Shown here: piece after piece, positions 25,771 through 34,056 of the stretch
How positions within the stretch are numbered: position 1 is the stretch's first letter
How the letters are laid out: every line of letters begins with the position of its first letter
From: Streptomyces aidingensis
Lineage (GTDB): Bacteria; Actinomycetota; Actinomycetes; Streptomycetales; Streptomycetaceae
Reading direction: 5' to 3'
DNA: 64,000 nt
Assembly: GCF_900112355.1 (NCBI RefSeq)
Contig: NZ_FOLM01000003.1
Span: forward strand, 192,274-256,273
Position numbers and translations under genes: made by a program
The notes under the pieces: model-generated
Told to the model about the DNA's origin: nothing
Seen by the model: the letters and a program-made list of their open reading frames with translations, nothing else
The model's database searches: none

Positions 25771-26996
25771 CGACCGCGCCCGGGACGACCCCGCCCGAGC
25801 CCGCCGCCCGCCCGCACCCCGGCCCCCGCCCGCTGCCCGCCGGGCAGTTCACCGGCCCGGCGGCCCCGTACCGCGGCGGCGACCCCTACGCCGACCACCG
25901 CGCCGCCGACCACCCCTTCACCGCCCTGCCCGACCTCGCCGACCGCCGCCTCGGCGGCACCGTCCTGGCCGCCGGCGACGAGTACTTCGCCGAACGCGAG
26001 CATCTGCTCACCCCCGGCCCGGCCCGCTTCGACCCGGACGCCTACGGCCCCCGCGGCAAGATCATGGACGGCTGGGAGACCCGGCGCCGCCGCGGCGCCG
26101 CCGCCGGCGCCCCGCACCCCGGCGGCGACGAGCACGACTGGGCGCTGATCCGCCTCGGGACCCCCGGCACCGTGCACGGCGTCGTCGTGGACACCGCCCA
26201 CTTCCGCGGCAACCACCCGGACTCGGTGCGCCTGGAGGGCACCGCCCTGGACGGCGCCCCCGGCCCCGCCGAACTGCTGGACCCGGCCGTCCGCTGGACC
26301 GCGCTGGTGCCCCGCACCCGGATCGGCGGCCACGCCGCCAACGGCTTCGCCACCCCGGCCGGCACCCGGCGCCGCCTCACCCACCTGCGGCTGTGCCAGT
26401 ACCCGGACGGCGGCATCGCCCGGCTGCGGGTGCACGGCGAGCCGCTGCCCGACCCGGCCTGGCTGGCCGCCCTGGGCGGCTTCGACCTGGCCGCCCTGGA
26501 ACACGGCGGCCGGGTGCAGGAGGCCTCCGACCGCTTCTTCTCCCCGCCCGGCAACACCATCCTGCCCGGCCGCGCCCACCGGATGGACGACGGCTGGGAG
26601 ACCCGCCGCCGCCGCGACCGCGGACACGACTGGATCCGCTACGCCCTGGCCGGTCACTGCCTGCCCCGCGCCGTGGAGATCGACACCGGCTGCTTCCGCG
26701 GCAACGCCCCCGGCTGGGCGTCGGTGCACGTGCTCGACGCGACCCGGCCCGGCGCCGGGGACCCGGCCGACCACACCGCGCCGGGCTGGACCGAAATCCT
26801 GCCGCCCGCCCGGCTCCGGCCCGACACCGTGCACCGCTTCCTGCTGCGGGCCCCGGCCGAGGCCACCCACGCCCGGCTCACCATCCACCCGGACGGCGGC
26901 ATCGCCCGGTTCCGGCTGCACGGCTCGCTCACCGCGCGCGGCGCGGCCCGGCTCGCCGCCCGCCACCGCGCCCTGGGCGGCCGCCCCGGCGGCTGA
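25767..26996 (+). CDS. alc: Allantoicase
   Basis: A 409-residue protein made of two homologous allantoicase domains, each with a DGWETRRRR segment (near residues 98 and 274) and an RGN-containing FRGN block ([20 protein letters not shown]). It splits allantoate into ureidoglycolate and urea. The first ~30 residues are Pro/Ala-rich and probably disordered. ATG 25767 overlaps the allantoinase stop, so the two steps are made together. Confidence 0.94.
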   Translation: MTTAPGTTPPEPAARPHPGPRPLPAGQFTGPAAPYRGGDPYADHRAADHPFTALPDLADRRLGGTVLAAGDEYFAEREHLLTPGPARFDPDAYGPRGKIMDGWETRRRRGAAAGAPHPGGDEHDWALIRLGTPGTVHGVVVDTAHFRGNHPDSVRLEGTALDGAPGPAELLDPAVRWTALVPRTRIGGHAANGFATPAGTRRRLTHLRLCQYPDGGIARLRVHGEPLPDPAWLAALGGFDLAALEHGGRVQEASDRFFSPPGNTILPGRAHRMDDGWETRRRRDRGHDWIRYALAGHCLPRAVEIDTGCFRGNAPGWASVHVLDATRPGAGDPADHTAPGWTEILPPARLRPDTVHRFLLRAPAEATHARLTIHPDGGIARFRLHGSLTARGAARLAARHRALGGRPGG

Positions 26997-27066
26997 AATC
27001 CCGCGCCGGACCGGTCCGTTTCCGCCCGATCCTCCCGGCGGGGGCGCATCCGTCCCGGTCCGCGCG

Positions 27067-27072
27067 TAGCCT
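27067..27072 (+). promoter_or_regulatory. -10 element of a probable leaderless promoter
   Basis: TAGCCT, then six bases, then the P450 ATG at 27079; no Shine-Dalgarno present. A short palindrome (CGGACCGGTCCG, 27007-27018) between this and the allantoicase stop may end the upstream operon. Confidence 0.55.
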
Positions 27073-27078
27073 CGCCGC

Positions 27079-28395
27079 ATGACGGAGCAGACGGCAACAG
27101 CGGCCCAGCGGTCGGCAGCCTCCGGCCCGCCACAGCTCTCCGGGCCGGTCATCGACCTCACCCTGTACGGCGAATCGGTGATCCGCGACCCCTACCCCTT
27201 CTACGCGGAACTCCGCCGGCGCGGACCGGCGCACCTGGTGCGCATGGCCGACGGCGTACCGGTCTGGCTGGTCGTGGGCCACGACCAGGCCCGCGCGGTC
27301 CTGGCCGACCCGCGCTTCAGCAAGGTCTGGGCCAACGCCGCCCTGCCCGAATTCCTGGGCGAGCGCGCCGACTTCACCGCCCACATGCTGAACAGCGACC
27401 CGCCGCGCCACACCCGGCTGCGCAGGCTGGTCTCCCGGGAGTTCACCCCGCGCCGGATCGCCGGCCTCCAGCCGCGGGTGCGGCAGCTCACCGACACCCT
27501 GCTGGACGCCATGCTGGCCCGCCCCGGCCGGCGCGCCGACCTGGTCGCCGCGCTGTCCTTCCCGCTGCCCATCAGCGTCATCTGCGAACTCCTGGGCGTG
27601 CCCGGGCTGGACCGGGAGAAGTTCCGCCGCTGGACCGCCGCCCTGCTCGGCGACACCACCGCGCCCCCCGGCGCCGCCGCCCCCGACCTCGCCGCCGCGC
27701 AGCCGGCCGGGGACGACCCCGGCGAGCCCGCCCCGCAGGCCATGAACCGCTATCTGACCGAGCTGGTGGCCGCCAAGCGCGAACGGCCCGGCGAGGACCT
27801 GATGAGCGCCCTGATCCGCACCCACGACGAGGACGGCGACCGGCTCTCGCCCGCCGAACTCGTCGGCATGGCCTTCCTGCTGCTGGTGGCCGGCCACGAG
27901 ACCACCGTCAACCTGATCACCAACGCGGTGCTGGCCCTGCTCACCCACCCCGAGCAGCTCGCCGCGCTGCGCGCCGATCCGGACGGCCTGCTGGACGCCG
28001 CCATCGAGGAGACCCTGCGCTGGGACGGCCCGGTGGAGCGCGCCACCTACCGCTTCCCCACCGAGCCGGTGGACCTGGGGGGCACCCGCATCCCGGCCGG
28101 CCATCCCGTACTGGTGGTCCTGGCCTCCGCGGGCCGCGACCCGGGCCAGTATCCCGACGCCGACCGCTTCGACATCCACCGCCCCGCCCGGCCCCATCTG
28201 GCCTTCGGCCACGGCATCCACTACTGCCTGGGCGCGCCGCTGGCCCGGCTGGAGGCCCGGGTGGCGCTGCGCGCCCTGCTGGACCGCTGCCCCGGCCTGG
28301 CCCTGGACACCGAGCGGGCCGCCGGGCCGGAGGAACTGCCCTGGCGGCCCGGTCTCATTATGCGGGGGCCCTCCGCGCTGCCGGTGCGGTACTGA
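27079..28395 (+). CDS. Cytochrome P450 (CYP107-like)
   Basis: A 438-residue soluble bacterial P450. The I-helix has LVAGHETT, the K-helix ETLRW gives the ExxR motif, and the heme loop FGHGIHYCLGAPLAR gives the cysteine ligand. The N-terminal layout and PPRHTRLRRLVSREFTPRR C-helix match CYP107-type macrolide or xenobiotic hydroxylases. Substrate unknown. It is followed 12 bases later by the EPSP synthase-like gene on the same strand and may be co-transcribed. Confidence 0.92.
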   Translation: MTEQTATAAQRSAASGPPQLSGPVIDLTLYGESVIRDPYPFYAELRRRGPAHLVRMADGVPVWLVVGHDQARAVLADPRFSKVWANAALPEFLGERADFTAHMLNSDPPRHTRLRRLVSREFTPRRIAGLQPRVRQLTDTLLDAMLARPGRRADLVAALSFPLPISVICELLGVPGLDREKFRRWTAALLGDTTAPPGAAAPDLAAAQPAGDDPGEPAPQAMNRYLTELVAAKRERPGEDLMSALIRTHDEDGDRLSPAELVGMAFLLLVAGHETTVNLITNAVLALLTHPEQLAALRADPDGLLDAAIEETLRWDGPVERATYRFPTEPVDLGGTRIPAGHPVLVVLASAGRDPGQYPDADRFDIHRPARPHLAFGHGIHYCLGAPLARLEARVALRALLDRCPGLALDTERAAGPEELPWRPGLIMRGPSALPVRY

Positions 28396-28407
28396 GATCA
28401 TCCCCTC

Positions 28408-29646
28408 ATGACCAGCGTGCCGATCCCCGGATCGAAGTCACTGACCGCCCGCGCCCTGTTCCTGGCCGCGGCGGCCGAGGGAACCACCATTCTGCGGCGG
28501 CCCCTGCTCGCCGACGACACCGAGGCGTTCGCCGAAGGACTGGAGCGGCTCGGCTACCCCGTGGAGCGCGGGCCGGAGCACTGGCGCATCACCGGACGCC
28601 GCGGCGGCCCGGCCGCCGGCTCGGCCGACATCTACTGCCGGGACGGCGCCACCGTGGCCCGCTTCCTGCCCGGCCTGGCCGCCACCGGCCGCGGCACCTA
28701 CCGCTTCGACGCCTCCGAGCAGTTGCGCCGGCGCCCGCTCGGCCCGCTCACCGAGGCGCTGCGGCAGCTCGGCGTCTCCGTACGGCACCAGGGTGCCGAG
28801 GGCCATCTGCCGATGGAACTCGTGGCCGACGGGGTCAAGGGCGGGGAGATCGTGCTGGACGCCGGGCTGTCCTCGCAGTATCTGACCGCCCTGCTGCTGC
28901 TCGGCCCGCTCACCGCCGAAGGGCTGCGGATCACCGTCACCGGCCTGGTCTCGGTGCCGTATGTCGAGATCACCATGGCCATGATGCGGTCCTTCGGCGC
29001 GGAGGTGACCCGGGACGGCGATGTCTTCACCGTCGCCCCCGGCGGCTACCGGGCCACCGAGTACGCCATCGAGCCGGACGCCTCCACCGCTTCCTACTTC
29101 TTCGCCGCCGCCGCCCTCACCGGCCGGGAGATCACCGTCCCCGGGCTGGGGCGCGGCGCGCTCCAGGGCGATCTGCGGTTCGCCGAGGTGCTCGGCGAGA
29201 TGGGCGCCCGGATACGGATGACGGACGACGACACCACCGTCACCGGCACGGGCGTGCTGCGCGGCATCACCGTCAACATGCGCGACATCTCCGACACCAT
29301 GCCCACCCTGGCCGCCATCGCGCCCTTCGCGAGCGGCCCGGTGCGGATCGAGGACGTCTACAACACCCGGATCAAGGAGTGCGACCGGCTGGAGGCCGCC
29401 GCCGGGAATCTGCGGCGCCTCGGTGTGGAGGTCGCCACCGGCCGCGACTGGATCGAGATCCGGCCCGGCGCCGCGCCGGTGGCCGCCGAGATCGCCTGCC
29501 ACCGCGACCACCGGATGGCGATGTCCTTCTCCGTCACCGGGCTGCGCACCCCCGGCATCACCCTGGACGACCCGGGGTGTGTGAAGAAGACCTTCCCGCA
29601 GTTCCACCAGGTCTTCCGCGAGCTGCGCACCGCCTGGCGGCTCTGA
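28408..29646 (+). CDS. EPSP synthase (3-phosphoshikimate 1-carboxyvinyltransferase), divergent type
   Basis: A 412-residue enolpyruvyl transferase. PGSKSLTARAL (7-17) binds phosphate; KECDRLEA replaces the usual KESDRL; DHRMAMSF and DDPGCVKKTFPQF complete the fold. It joins shikimate-3-phosphate and phosphoenolpyruvate. The common LGNAGTAxRP loop is replaced by CRDGATVARF (77-86). Aligned on the final arginine, A81 falls where E. coli has G96, the residue that governs glyphosate binding. Streptomyces often carry a second EPSP synthase; no other shikimate gene is nearby, so this may be a specialised paralogue. Confidence 0.88.
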   Translation: MTSVPIPGSKSLTARALFLAAAAEGTTILRRPLLADDTEAFAEGLERLGYPVERGPEHWRITGRRGGPAAGSADIYCRDGATVARFLPGLAATGRGTYRFDASEQLRRRPLGPLTEALRQLGVSVRHQGAEGHLPMELVADGVKGGEIVLDAGLSSQYLTALLLLGPLTAEGLRITVTGLVSVPYVEITMAMMRSFGAEVTRDGDVFTVAPGGYRATEYAIEPDASTASYFFAAAALTGREITVPGLGRGALQGDLRFAEVLGEMGARIRMTDDDTTVTGTGVLRGITVNMRDISDTMPTLAAIAPFASGPVRIEDVYNTRIKECDRLEAAAGNLRRLGVEVATGRDWIEIRPGAAPVAAEIACHRDHRMAMSFSVTGLRTPGITLDDPGCVKKTFPQFHQVFRELRTAWRL

Positions 29647-29675
29647 CCCCCGGCGAGTACCCGGCGACCGGCCGG

Positions 29676-29701
29676 GGCGGTGTCCCTGCCGGGACACCGC
29701 C
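29676..29701. terminator. Bidirectional hairpin terminator
   Basis: Perfect 11-base stem GGCGGTGTCCC / GGGACACCGCC with a TGCC tetraloop, placed between the convergent EPSP synthase-like and YrdB genes. Confidence 0.8.
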
Positions 29702-29717
29702 GCCGGGACTCGCGCGC

Positions 29718-30095
29718 TCAGCGACGGCGGTGGAACTCCAGGACCGCGGTATTGAGGACCACCACAACGGTGAATACCACCGCGAAGGCCGTGCTGCCCA
29801 CGGAGAACAGAGCGGCGGCGCTGCCCAGCAGCACCAGGGCCTTGACGGCCAGCACACCGGCCGCGCCGACCTGGAACCGGGCCCGGGGAGCGGCGAACAG
29901 CCCCCAGAGCGTGATCGCGGCGCCCAGCAGCACCGCTCCCAGCACGGCGCCGGGAAAACCCCCGTCCGCCCATGCCCAGCCCGCCCAGGCCAGGATGCCG
30001 AAGGCCATCATCTCGACCACGAAGGCCAGCAGTTCGTTGGCGGCGATCAGCGGGTTCCCGGAGAGCCGGGCCATCGGGTCGGTCCTGTCGTTCAT
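29718..30095 (-). CDS. YrdB-like small membrane protein (DUF2568)
   Basis: A 125-residue protein with four hydrophobic helices (ANELLAFVVEMMAFGILAWA, then AVLGAVLLGAAITLWGLFA and two more). The pattern with N and E in the first helix matches the YrdB/DUF2568 group of unknown function. ATG 30095 follows GCGAGG; the longer frame upstream adds a charged Arg/Pro stretch with no family likeness. Confidence 0.72.
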   Translation of the reverse strand: MNDRTDPMARLSGNPLIAANELLAFVVEMMAFGILAWAGWAWADGGFPGAVLGAVLLGAAITLWGLFAAPRARFQVGAAGVLAVKALVLLGSAAALFSVGSTAFAVVFTVVVVLNTAVLEFHRRR

Positions 30096-30431
30096 CGGCA
30101 ACCTCGCGGTGATCGGCGGGTGGGGCGCCTGCCCGGTCCGGGCCCGGGGAGGGCCGGTGCCCGCCCCGTTGACAGCCCCCGATCCTGTCGCTGCCCCGCC
30201 AGAACAGCAACCCCGCCTCAAGCCCCGCTCGAATCCGCCCGGTTGTCAGTGGCGGCGGCGAGACCGGCGGGCATCTGCAAGCCGCGCTGGACGCGCTGCA
30301 CGCCGCCGCCGTTGCCCACGGTGCCGAACGGCCCGCGCCGGCGGCCCGGGTGCGTGCCGGGTTCCCGCTGCCGCCACCGGCCGGCTGACGCCGGAAACCG
30401 TGCGTTCCCGGCCCCGGCCCCGGGCGGCCCG
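30096..30431. other. Intergenic region with no supported gene
   Basis: A 336-base gap. A short + strand frame ending near 30387 (containing LQAALDALHAAAVAHGAE) has coding-like composition but no start, ribosome binding site or recognisable family. It could be a decayed gene end. Nothing else was identified. Confidence 0.4.
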
Positions 30432-31571
30432 TTACGCCGCCTCCGCGGCCAGGGCGAGCAGCAGGGCCTCGGCGCCGTGCGCGGCGACGAGTTGCAGGCC
30501 GACCGGCTCCCCGGCCGGGGTGAAACCGGCGGGGATGCTGATCGCGGGATGGCCGCTGAGGTTGAAGGCCCAGGTCAGTGCCGTGCTGTAGCGCTTTCCC
30601 GGGCCGTCGTGGCCATGCGGCGGGTTGGGGGTGGTGGGGGTGGCGAGCAGGTCGGCGGCGGCGAAGAGGCGGGCCAGGCGGGAGTCGTTGAGGGCGCGTG
30701 CCGCCCGGCCGCCGCCGGAGCGCAGCGCGGCCCAGGCGGGGGCCGGGTCGAGCAGCCGGACGGGGGAGCCGGCGTCGGCCCGGACGACGGGGAGGCGGGC
30801 CAGGGCCTGTCCGGCGACGGCGGCGATCTCCGGGTCGGTGTCGGCGAAGCCGAGATCGGGGGACCAGACCGCGCGTGCCGGACGGCCGGCAGCGGCGGCC
30901 CGGAGCGGGCGGTCCGGAGCGACGGCCGCCAGGTAGGCGGCGGCGTCCCCGGGGTGGCGGACCAGCGGGCCGCCGGTGGTCAGGCCCGCCCGGTCCCGGG
31001 CCGGCAGCAGGCCGGTGGTGGGCTTCAGGCCGATGACCCCGCACCAGGCGGCCGGGATGCGCAGTGAGCCCGCGCCGTCGCTGCCGGAGGCCAGCGGCAC
31101 CATGCCGGTCGCCACGGCGACCGCCGAACCGGCCGAGGAGCCGCCGGGGGAGCGGTCCGGCAGCAGGGGATTGCGGGTGGGGCCGCGCGGTGTGCTGCCC
31201 CAGGTCCGCCAGACCGTACCGGGCCCGGGCACGGAGCCCGCGCCCACCGGGACGCAGCCGGCCGCCAGCAGCCGCGCGGACTGTACGGAGGTGCGGCCCT
31301 CGGTGGCCTTCACGGCGACCGGGACCCCGGCCAGCGGCAGCGGACGGTCGCCGCCACCGCCCCGGCCGGCCCGGACGGCCGCGTCGACGGCCCGGGCGCG
31401 GGCCGCCGCCCACTCCGGCCAGACCTCGGTGAACGCCCGCACCGCCCCGTCCGCCGCCTCGATCCGCCGCAGCGCGGCGGCGGTCACCTCGGCGGCCGAG
31501 AGAGTGCCGCCCCGCACCGCCGCGGCGATCCCGGCGGCGCTCAGCGCCCGGTACTCCGCCTCGCCCAGCAC
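30432..31571 (-). CDS. Amidase signature family hydrolase
   Basis: A 379-residue amidase. The Ser-cisSer-Lys triad is visible: lysine in GVPVAVKA, the cis-serine in [15 protein letters not shown], and the nucleophile in [15 protein letters not shown]. The C-terminal half is shorter than in GatA-type enzymes (usually 450-500 residues). GTG 31571 follows GGGGGAGA. Substrate unknown; proximity to ureide genes invites a role in carbamoyl or ureido nitrogen release, but many unrelated amidases exist. Confidence 0.85.
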   Translation of the reverse strand: MLGEAEYRALSAAGIAAAVRGGTLSAAEVTAAALRRIEAADGAVRAFTEVWPEWAAARARAVDAAVRAGRGGGGDRPLPLAGVPVAVKATEGRTSVQSARLLAAGCVPVGAGSVPGPGTVWRTWGSTPRGPTRNPLLPDRSPGGSSAGSAVAVATGMVPLASGSDGAGSLRIPAAWCGVIGLKPTTGLLPARDRAGLTTGGPLVRHPGDAAAYLAAVAPDRPLRAAAAGRPARAVWSPDLGFADTDPEIAAVAGQALARLPVVRADAGSPVRLLDPAPAWAALRSGGGRAARALNDSRLARLFAAADLLATPTTPNPPHGHDGPGKRYSTALTWAFNLSGHPAISIPAGFTPAGEPVGLQLVAAHGAEALLLALAAEAA

Positions 31572-31649
31572 CTGCCCGTCTCCCCCTGCCGCCTCGCCGC
31601 CTCGCCGCCGCGCCGCCGCGCCGTCCCGGCACGACGATAGCGGCGGGGC

Positions 31650-32417
31650 TCACGGCCCGGCGGGCGGGGCGGAACGCTCGATCAGGCGCAGCAGCTCGAT
31701 GGGGACGGGGAAGATCAGCGTGGAGTTCCGTTCACTGGCGACCTCGGTGAGCGTGGAGAGCAGCCGGAGCTGCATGGCCGCGGGGTGCGCCTCCAGGGTC
31801 CCGGCGGCCTGCCCCAGCGTCTCCGCGGCCTCCAGCTCGCCGTGCGCGTGGATCACCTTGGCCCGCCGGTCGCGCTCCGACTCCGCCTGCCGGGCCATGG
31901 CCCTCCGCATGGCCTGGGGCAGCTCCACGTCCTTGACCTCCACCAGGCTCACCTTGACGCCCCACGGGTCGGTGACCTTGTCGATGATCTCCTGGAGGTG
32001 CTGGTTGATCTCGTCCCGCTTGCCCAGCAGATCGTCCAGGTCGGTCTGGCCGAGCACGCTGCGCAGCGTGGTCTGGGCGATCTGGGAGGTGGCCGCGTAA
32101 TGGTTCTCGACGGCGATCACCGACCGCACCGGATCGGTGATGTGGAAGTAGGTCACCGCGTTCACCCGGACCGTGACATTGTCCCGGGTGATCACATCCT
32201 GCGCGGGGATGTCCATGGTGACGGTGCGCAGCGATACCCGGACCATGCGGTCCACCACCGGGATCAGGAAGAACAGGCCGGGCCCCTTGGCCCCGATCAC
32301 CCGGCCCAGCCGGAAGATCACCCCGCGTTCGTACTCCTTGGCGATCCGCAGCGAGGCGGCGAGCAGGATCAGCAGCACCAGGGCGGCCAGCACCAGGGCC
32401 AGCACGGCAGTGGACAT
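31650..32417 (-). CDS. Slipin/stomatin-like SPFH protein
   Basis: A 255-residue protein. Residues 5-25 form a membrane anchor (LALVLAALVLLILLAA). The SPFH domain follows with YERGVIFRLGRV, GLFFLIPVVD and QTTLRSVLGQTDLDDLL, then a coiled-coil tail (RRAMARQAESERDRRAKV). SPFH proteins scaffold membrane microdomains. It is five bases downstream of the NfeD gene, the standard NfeD-slipin operon. ATG 32417 follows AGGACTGATCCCC. Confidence 0.92.
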   Translation of the reverse strand: MSTAVLALVLAALVLLILLAASLRIAKEYERGVIFRLGRVIGAKGPGLFFLIPVVDRMVRVSLRTVTMDIPAQDVITRDNVTVRVNAVTYFHITDPVRSVIAVENHYAATSQIAQTTLRSVLGQTDLDDLLGKRDEINQHLQEIIDKVTDPWGVKVSLVEVKDVELPQAMRRAMARQAESERDRRAKVIHAHGELEAAETLGQAAGTLEAHPAAMQLRLLSTLTEVASERNSTLIFPVPIELLRLIERSAPPAGP

Positions 32418-32422
32418 GGGGA

Positions 32423-33907
32423 TCAGTCCTTTGCTGAAGGATCGGTGGGCCCGCCGGAGCCGGGGGAGTCCGGCAGGGTTTCGACGAGCAGGGTCAGGCC
32501 GTCCAGGCCGACCACCCGGGCGGGCTGCCCGGGCCGCATCGGCGCGCCGTCCCGGTGGCGCACCCGCCACCAGGCGCCGTCCAGCAGGGCCCGCCCCTCC
32601 GGCCCGGCCTCCGGGGCGGTCACGGACTCGACGGTCAGCTCCCGGCCGGTATACGCCTCGGCGCCGCTGGCCGGTCTCCGGCGGCGGGCCCGCCAGGCGA
32701 GCCGCCCGGCCACCGCGGCCCCCGCGCCGAGCAGGACCGAGGCCGGCACCAGCACCCAGGGGCTGACCCGCATCGACCCCTCGAACAGGAACAGCCCGCC
32801 GAACAGCAGGGCGATGGCCCCGCCGGCCGCGAAAATCCCGATGCCCGGGGTGAACAGCTCGGCCGCCAGCAGCGCGGCGGCCAGCACCAGCAGCGCCAGC
32901 CCGGCAATGTGCACCGGCAGCACGGAGAGCGCGAAGAAGCCGGTGACCAGCAGGATCACCCCGATCACCCCGCCCAGTCCGATGCCCGGCACGGCCAGCT
33001 CGTACAGCAGCGCCAGCGCGCCGACGGAGAGGAAGAGAAAGGCCAGGTTGGGGTCGGCCAGGCTCTGCAGCAGGGCGCTGAAGAAACCCATGGGGTGCTC
33101 GGTGACGGGTGCGTCCGCGGTGTGCAGGACGGCCGGCGGGCCGCCGCCGGCCACCGGGATCTCCCGGCCGTCCAGCTCGTCCAGCAGGCCGGCCCGGTCA
33201 CCGGCCACCAGATCGACCGCGTTCAGCTCCAGGGCGGTGGCGGCGGTGACCGACCGGCCGTCCCGGACGGTCTGGGCGGCGAACTCGGCGTTGCGCCCGC
33301 GTTCCCCGGCGATCGCCTCGGCATAGGCGGCGGCGTCGTTGAGCACCTTGTCCGAGATCTCGCCGCCCTGGAGGTCCACCGGGGTGGCCGCGCCGATGGT
33401 GGTGCCGGGGGCCATGGCGGCCACATGGGCGGAGAAGGTGATCAGCGCCCCGGCGGAGGCGGCGCGCGCCCCGGAGGGAGTGACATGGACGATCACCGGC
33501 ACCCGGGCGTCCAGAAAGTCCTGGATGATCTCCCGCATCGAGGCGTCCAGCCCGCCCGGGGTGTCCAGCTCCACCAGCAGTGCCTGGTGGCCGCCCTCCT
33601 CGGCGGCCTGCACGGCGGAGTCCAGATAGTCCGCGATGACCGGGGTGATGGTGCCGTCCACCTCGGCCAGCAGCACCGCGGCGGGCTCCTCCTCCTGCTG
33701 CTGCTGGGCGCGGGCGGTTCCGCCGCCGGACAGGGCGGGCAGCAGCACCGCGGCGAGGGCGACGGCGGCAGCGGCGGCCAGGGCCGCCAGGGCGGTCAGC
33801 CGGGCCGCGGCCCGGGCCGCGGGCGGGCGGCTGCCGCCGGGCGGCGGCAGCGGGGCGCTGCCGCCGCCCGGCCGGCCGGGCCGGGAGGGTCCCGTCGGTC
33901 CGCGCAT
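32423..33907 (-). CDS. NfeD-family membrane serine protease-like protein
   Basis: A 494-residue full-length NfeD. After a Pro-rich lead and a signal-like helix (about 36-62) comes a ClpP-class domain, with the nucleophile serine in HVTPSGARAASAGALI and the general-base lysine in GEISDKVLND. Four to five membrane helices follow (about 270-400), then the C-terminal OB-fold NfeD domain (GRELTVESVTAPEA to the end). Long NfeD proteins can cleave slipin tails. Start ATG 33907. Confidence 0.9.
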   Translation of the reverse strand: MRGPTGPSRPGRPGGGSAPLPPPGGSRPPAARAAARLTALAALAAAAAVALAAVLLPALSGGGTARAQQQQEEEPAAVLLAEVDGTITPVIADYLDSAVQAAEEGGHQALLVELDTPGGLDASMREIIQDFLDARVPVIVHVTPSGARAASAGALITFSAHVAAMAPGTTIGAATPVDLQGGEISDKVLNDAAAYAEAIAGERGRNAEFAAQTVRDGRSVTAATALELNAVDLVAGDRAGLLDELDGREIPVAGGGPPAVLHTADAPVTEHPMGFFSALLQSLADPNLAFLFLSVGALALLYELAVPGIGLGGVIGVILLVTGFFALSVLPVHIAGLALLVLAAALLAAELFTPGIGIFAAGGAIALLFGGLFLFEGSMRVSPWVLVPASVLLGAGAAVAGRLAWRARRRRPASGAEAYTGRELTVESVTAPEAGPEGRALLDGAWWRVRHRDGAPMRPGQPARVVGLDGLTLLVETLPDSPGSGGPTDPSAKD

Positions 33908-34021
33908 GCCGGTCGCCTCGGTCGCGTCGGTCGCTTCGCACCACGGCCGCCGCTCCGCCGGGCGGCGGGGTGCCGGGACGTTACGGATCCCTCACCGGCG
34001 ACGCTTCAAACCACCGGCCGG

Positions 34022-34041
34022 GCCCGGGCCCCGGCCCGGGC
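34022..34041. terminator. GC-rich hairpin, possible terminator
   Basis: GCCCGGG / CCCGGGC 7-base stem around a 6-base loop just after the glycosidase stop (minus strand). Could terminate the glycosidase transcript; no U-run. Confidence 0.4.
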
Positions 34042-34056
34042 GGGCGCCCGGCGGGC

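Noticed and set aside
30240..30390. Short plus-strand reading frame resembling a gene end
   Set aside because: No start codon, no family likeness and too short to claim as a pseudogene.
28438..31653. A 1071-codon minus-strand open frame across EPSP synthase, YrdB and amidase
   Set aside because: It runs antisense to one solid gene and out of frame with two others, with Gly/Arg/Pro repeats typical of shadow frames.
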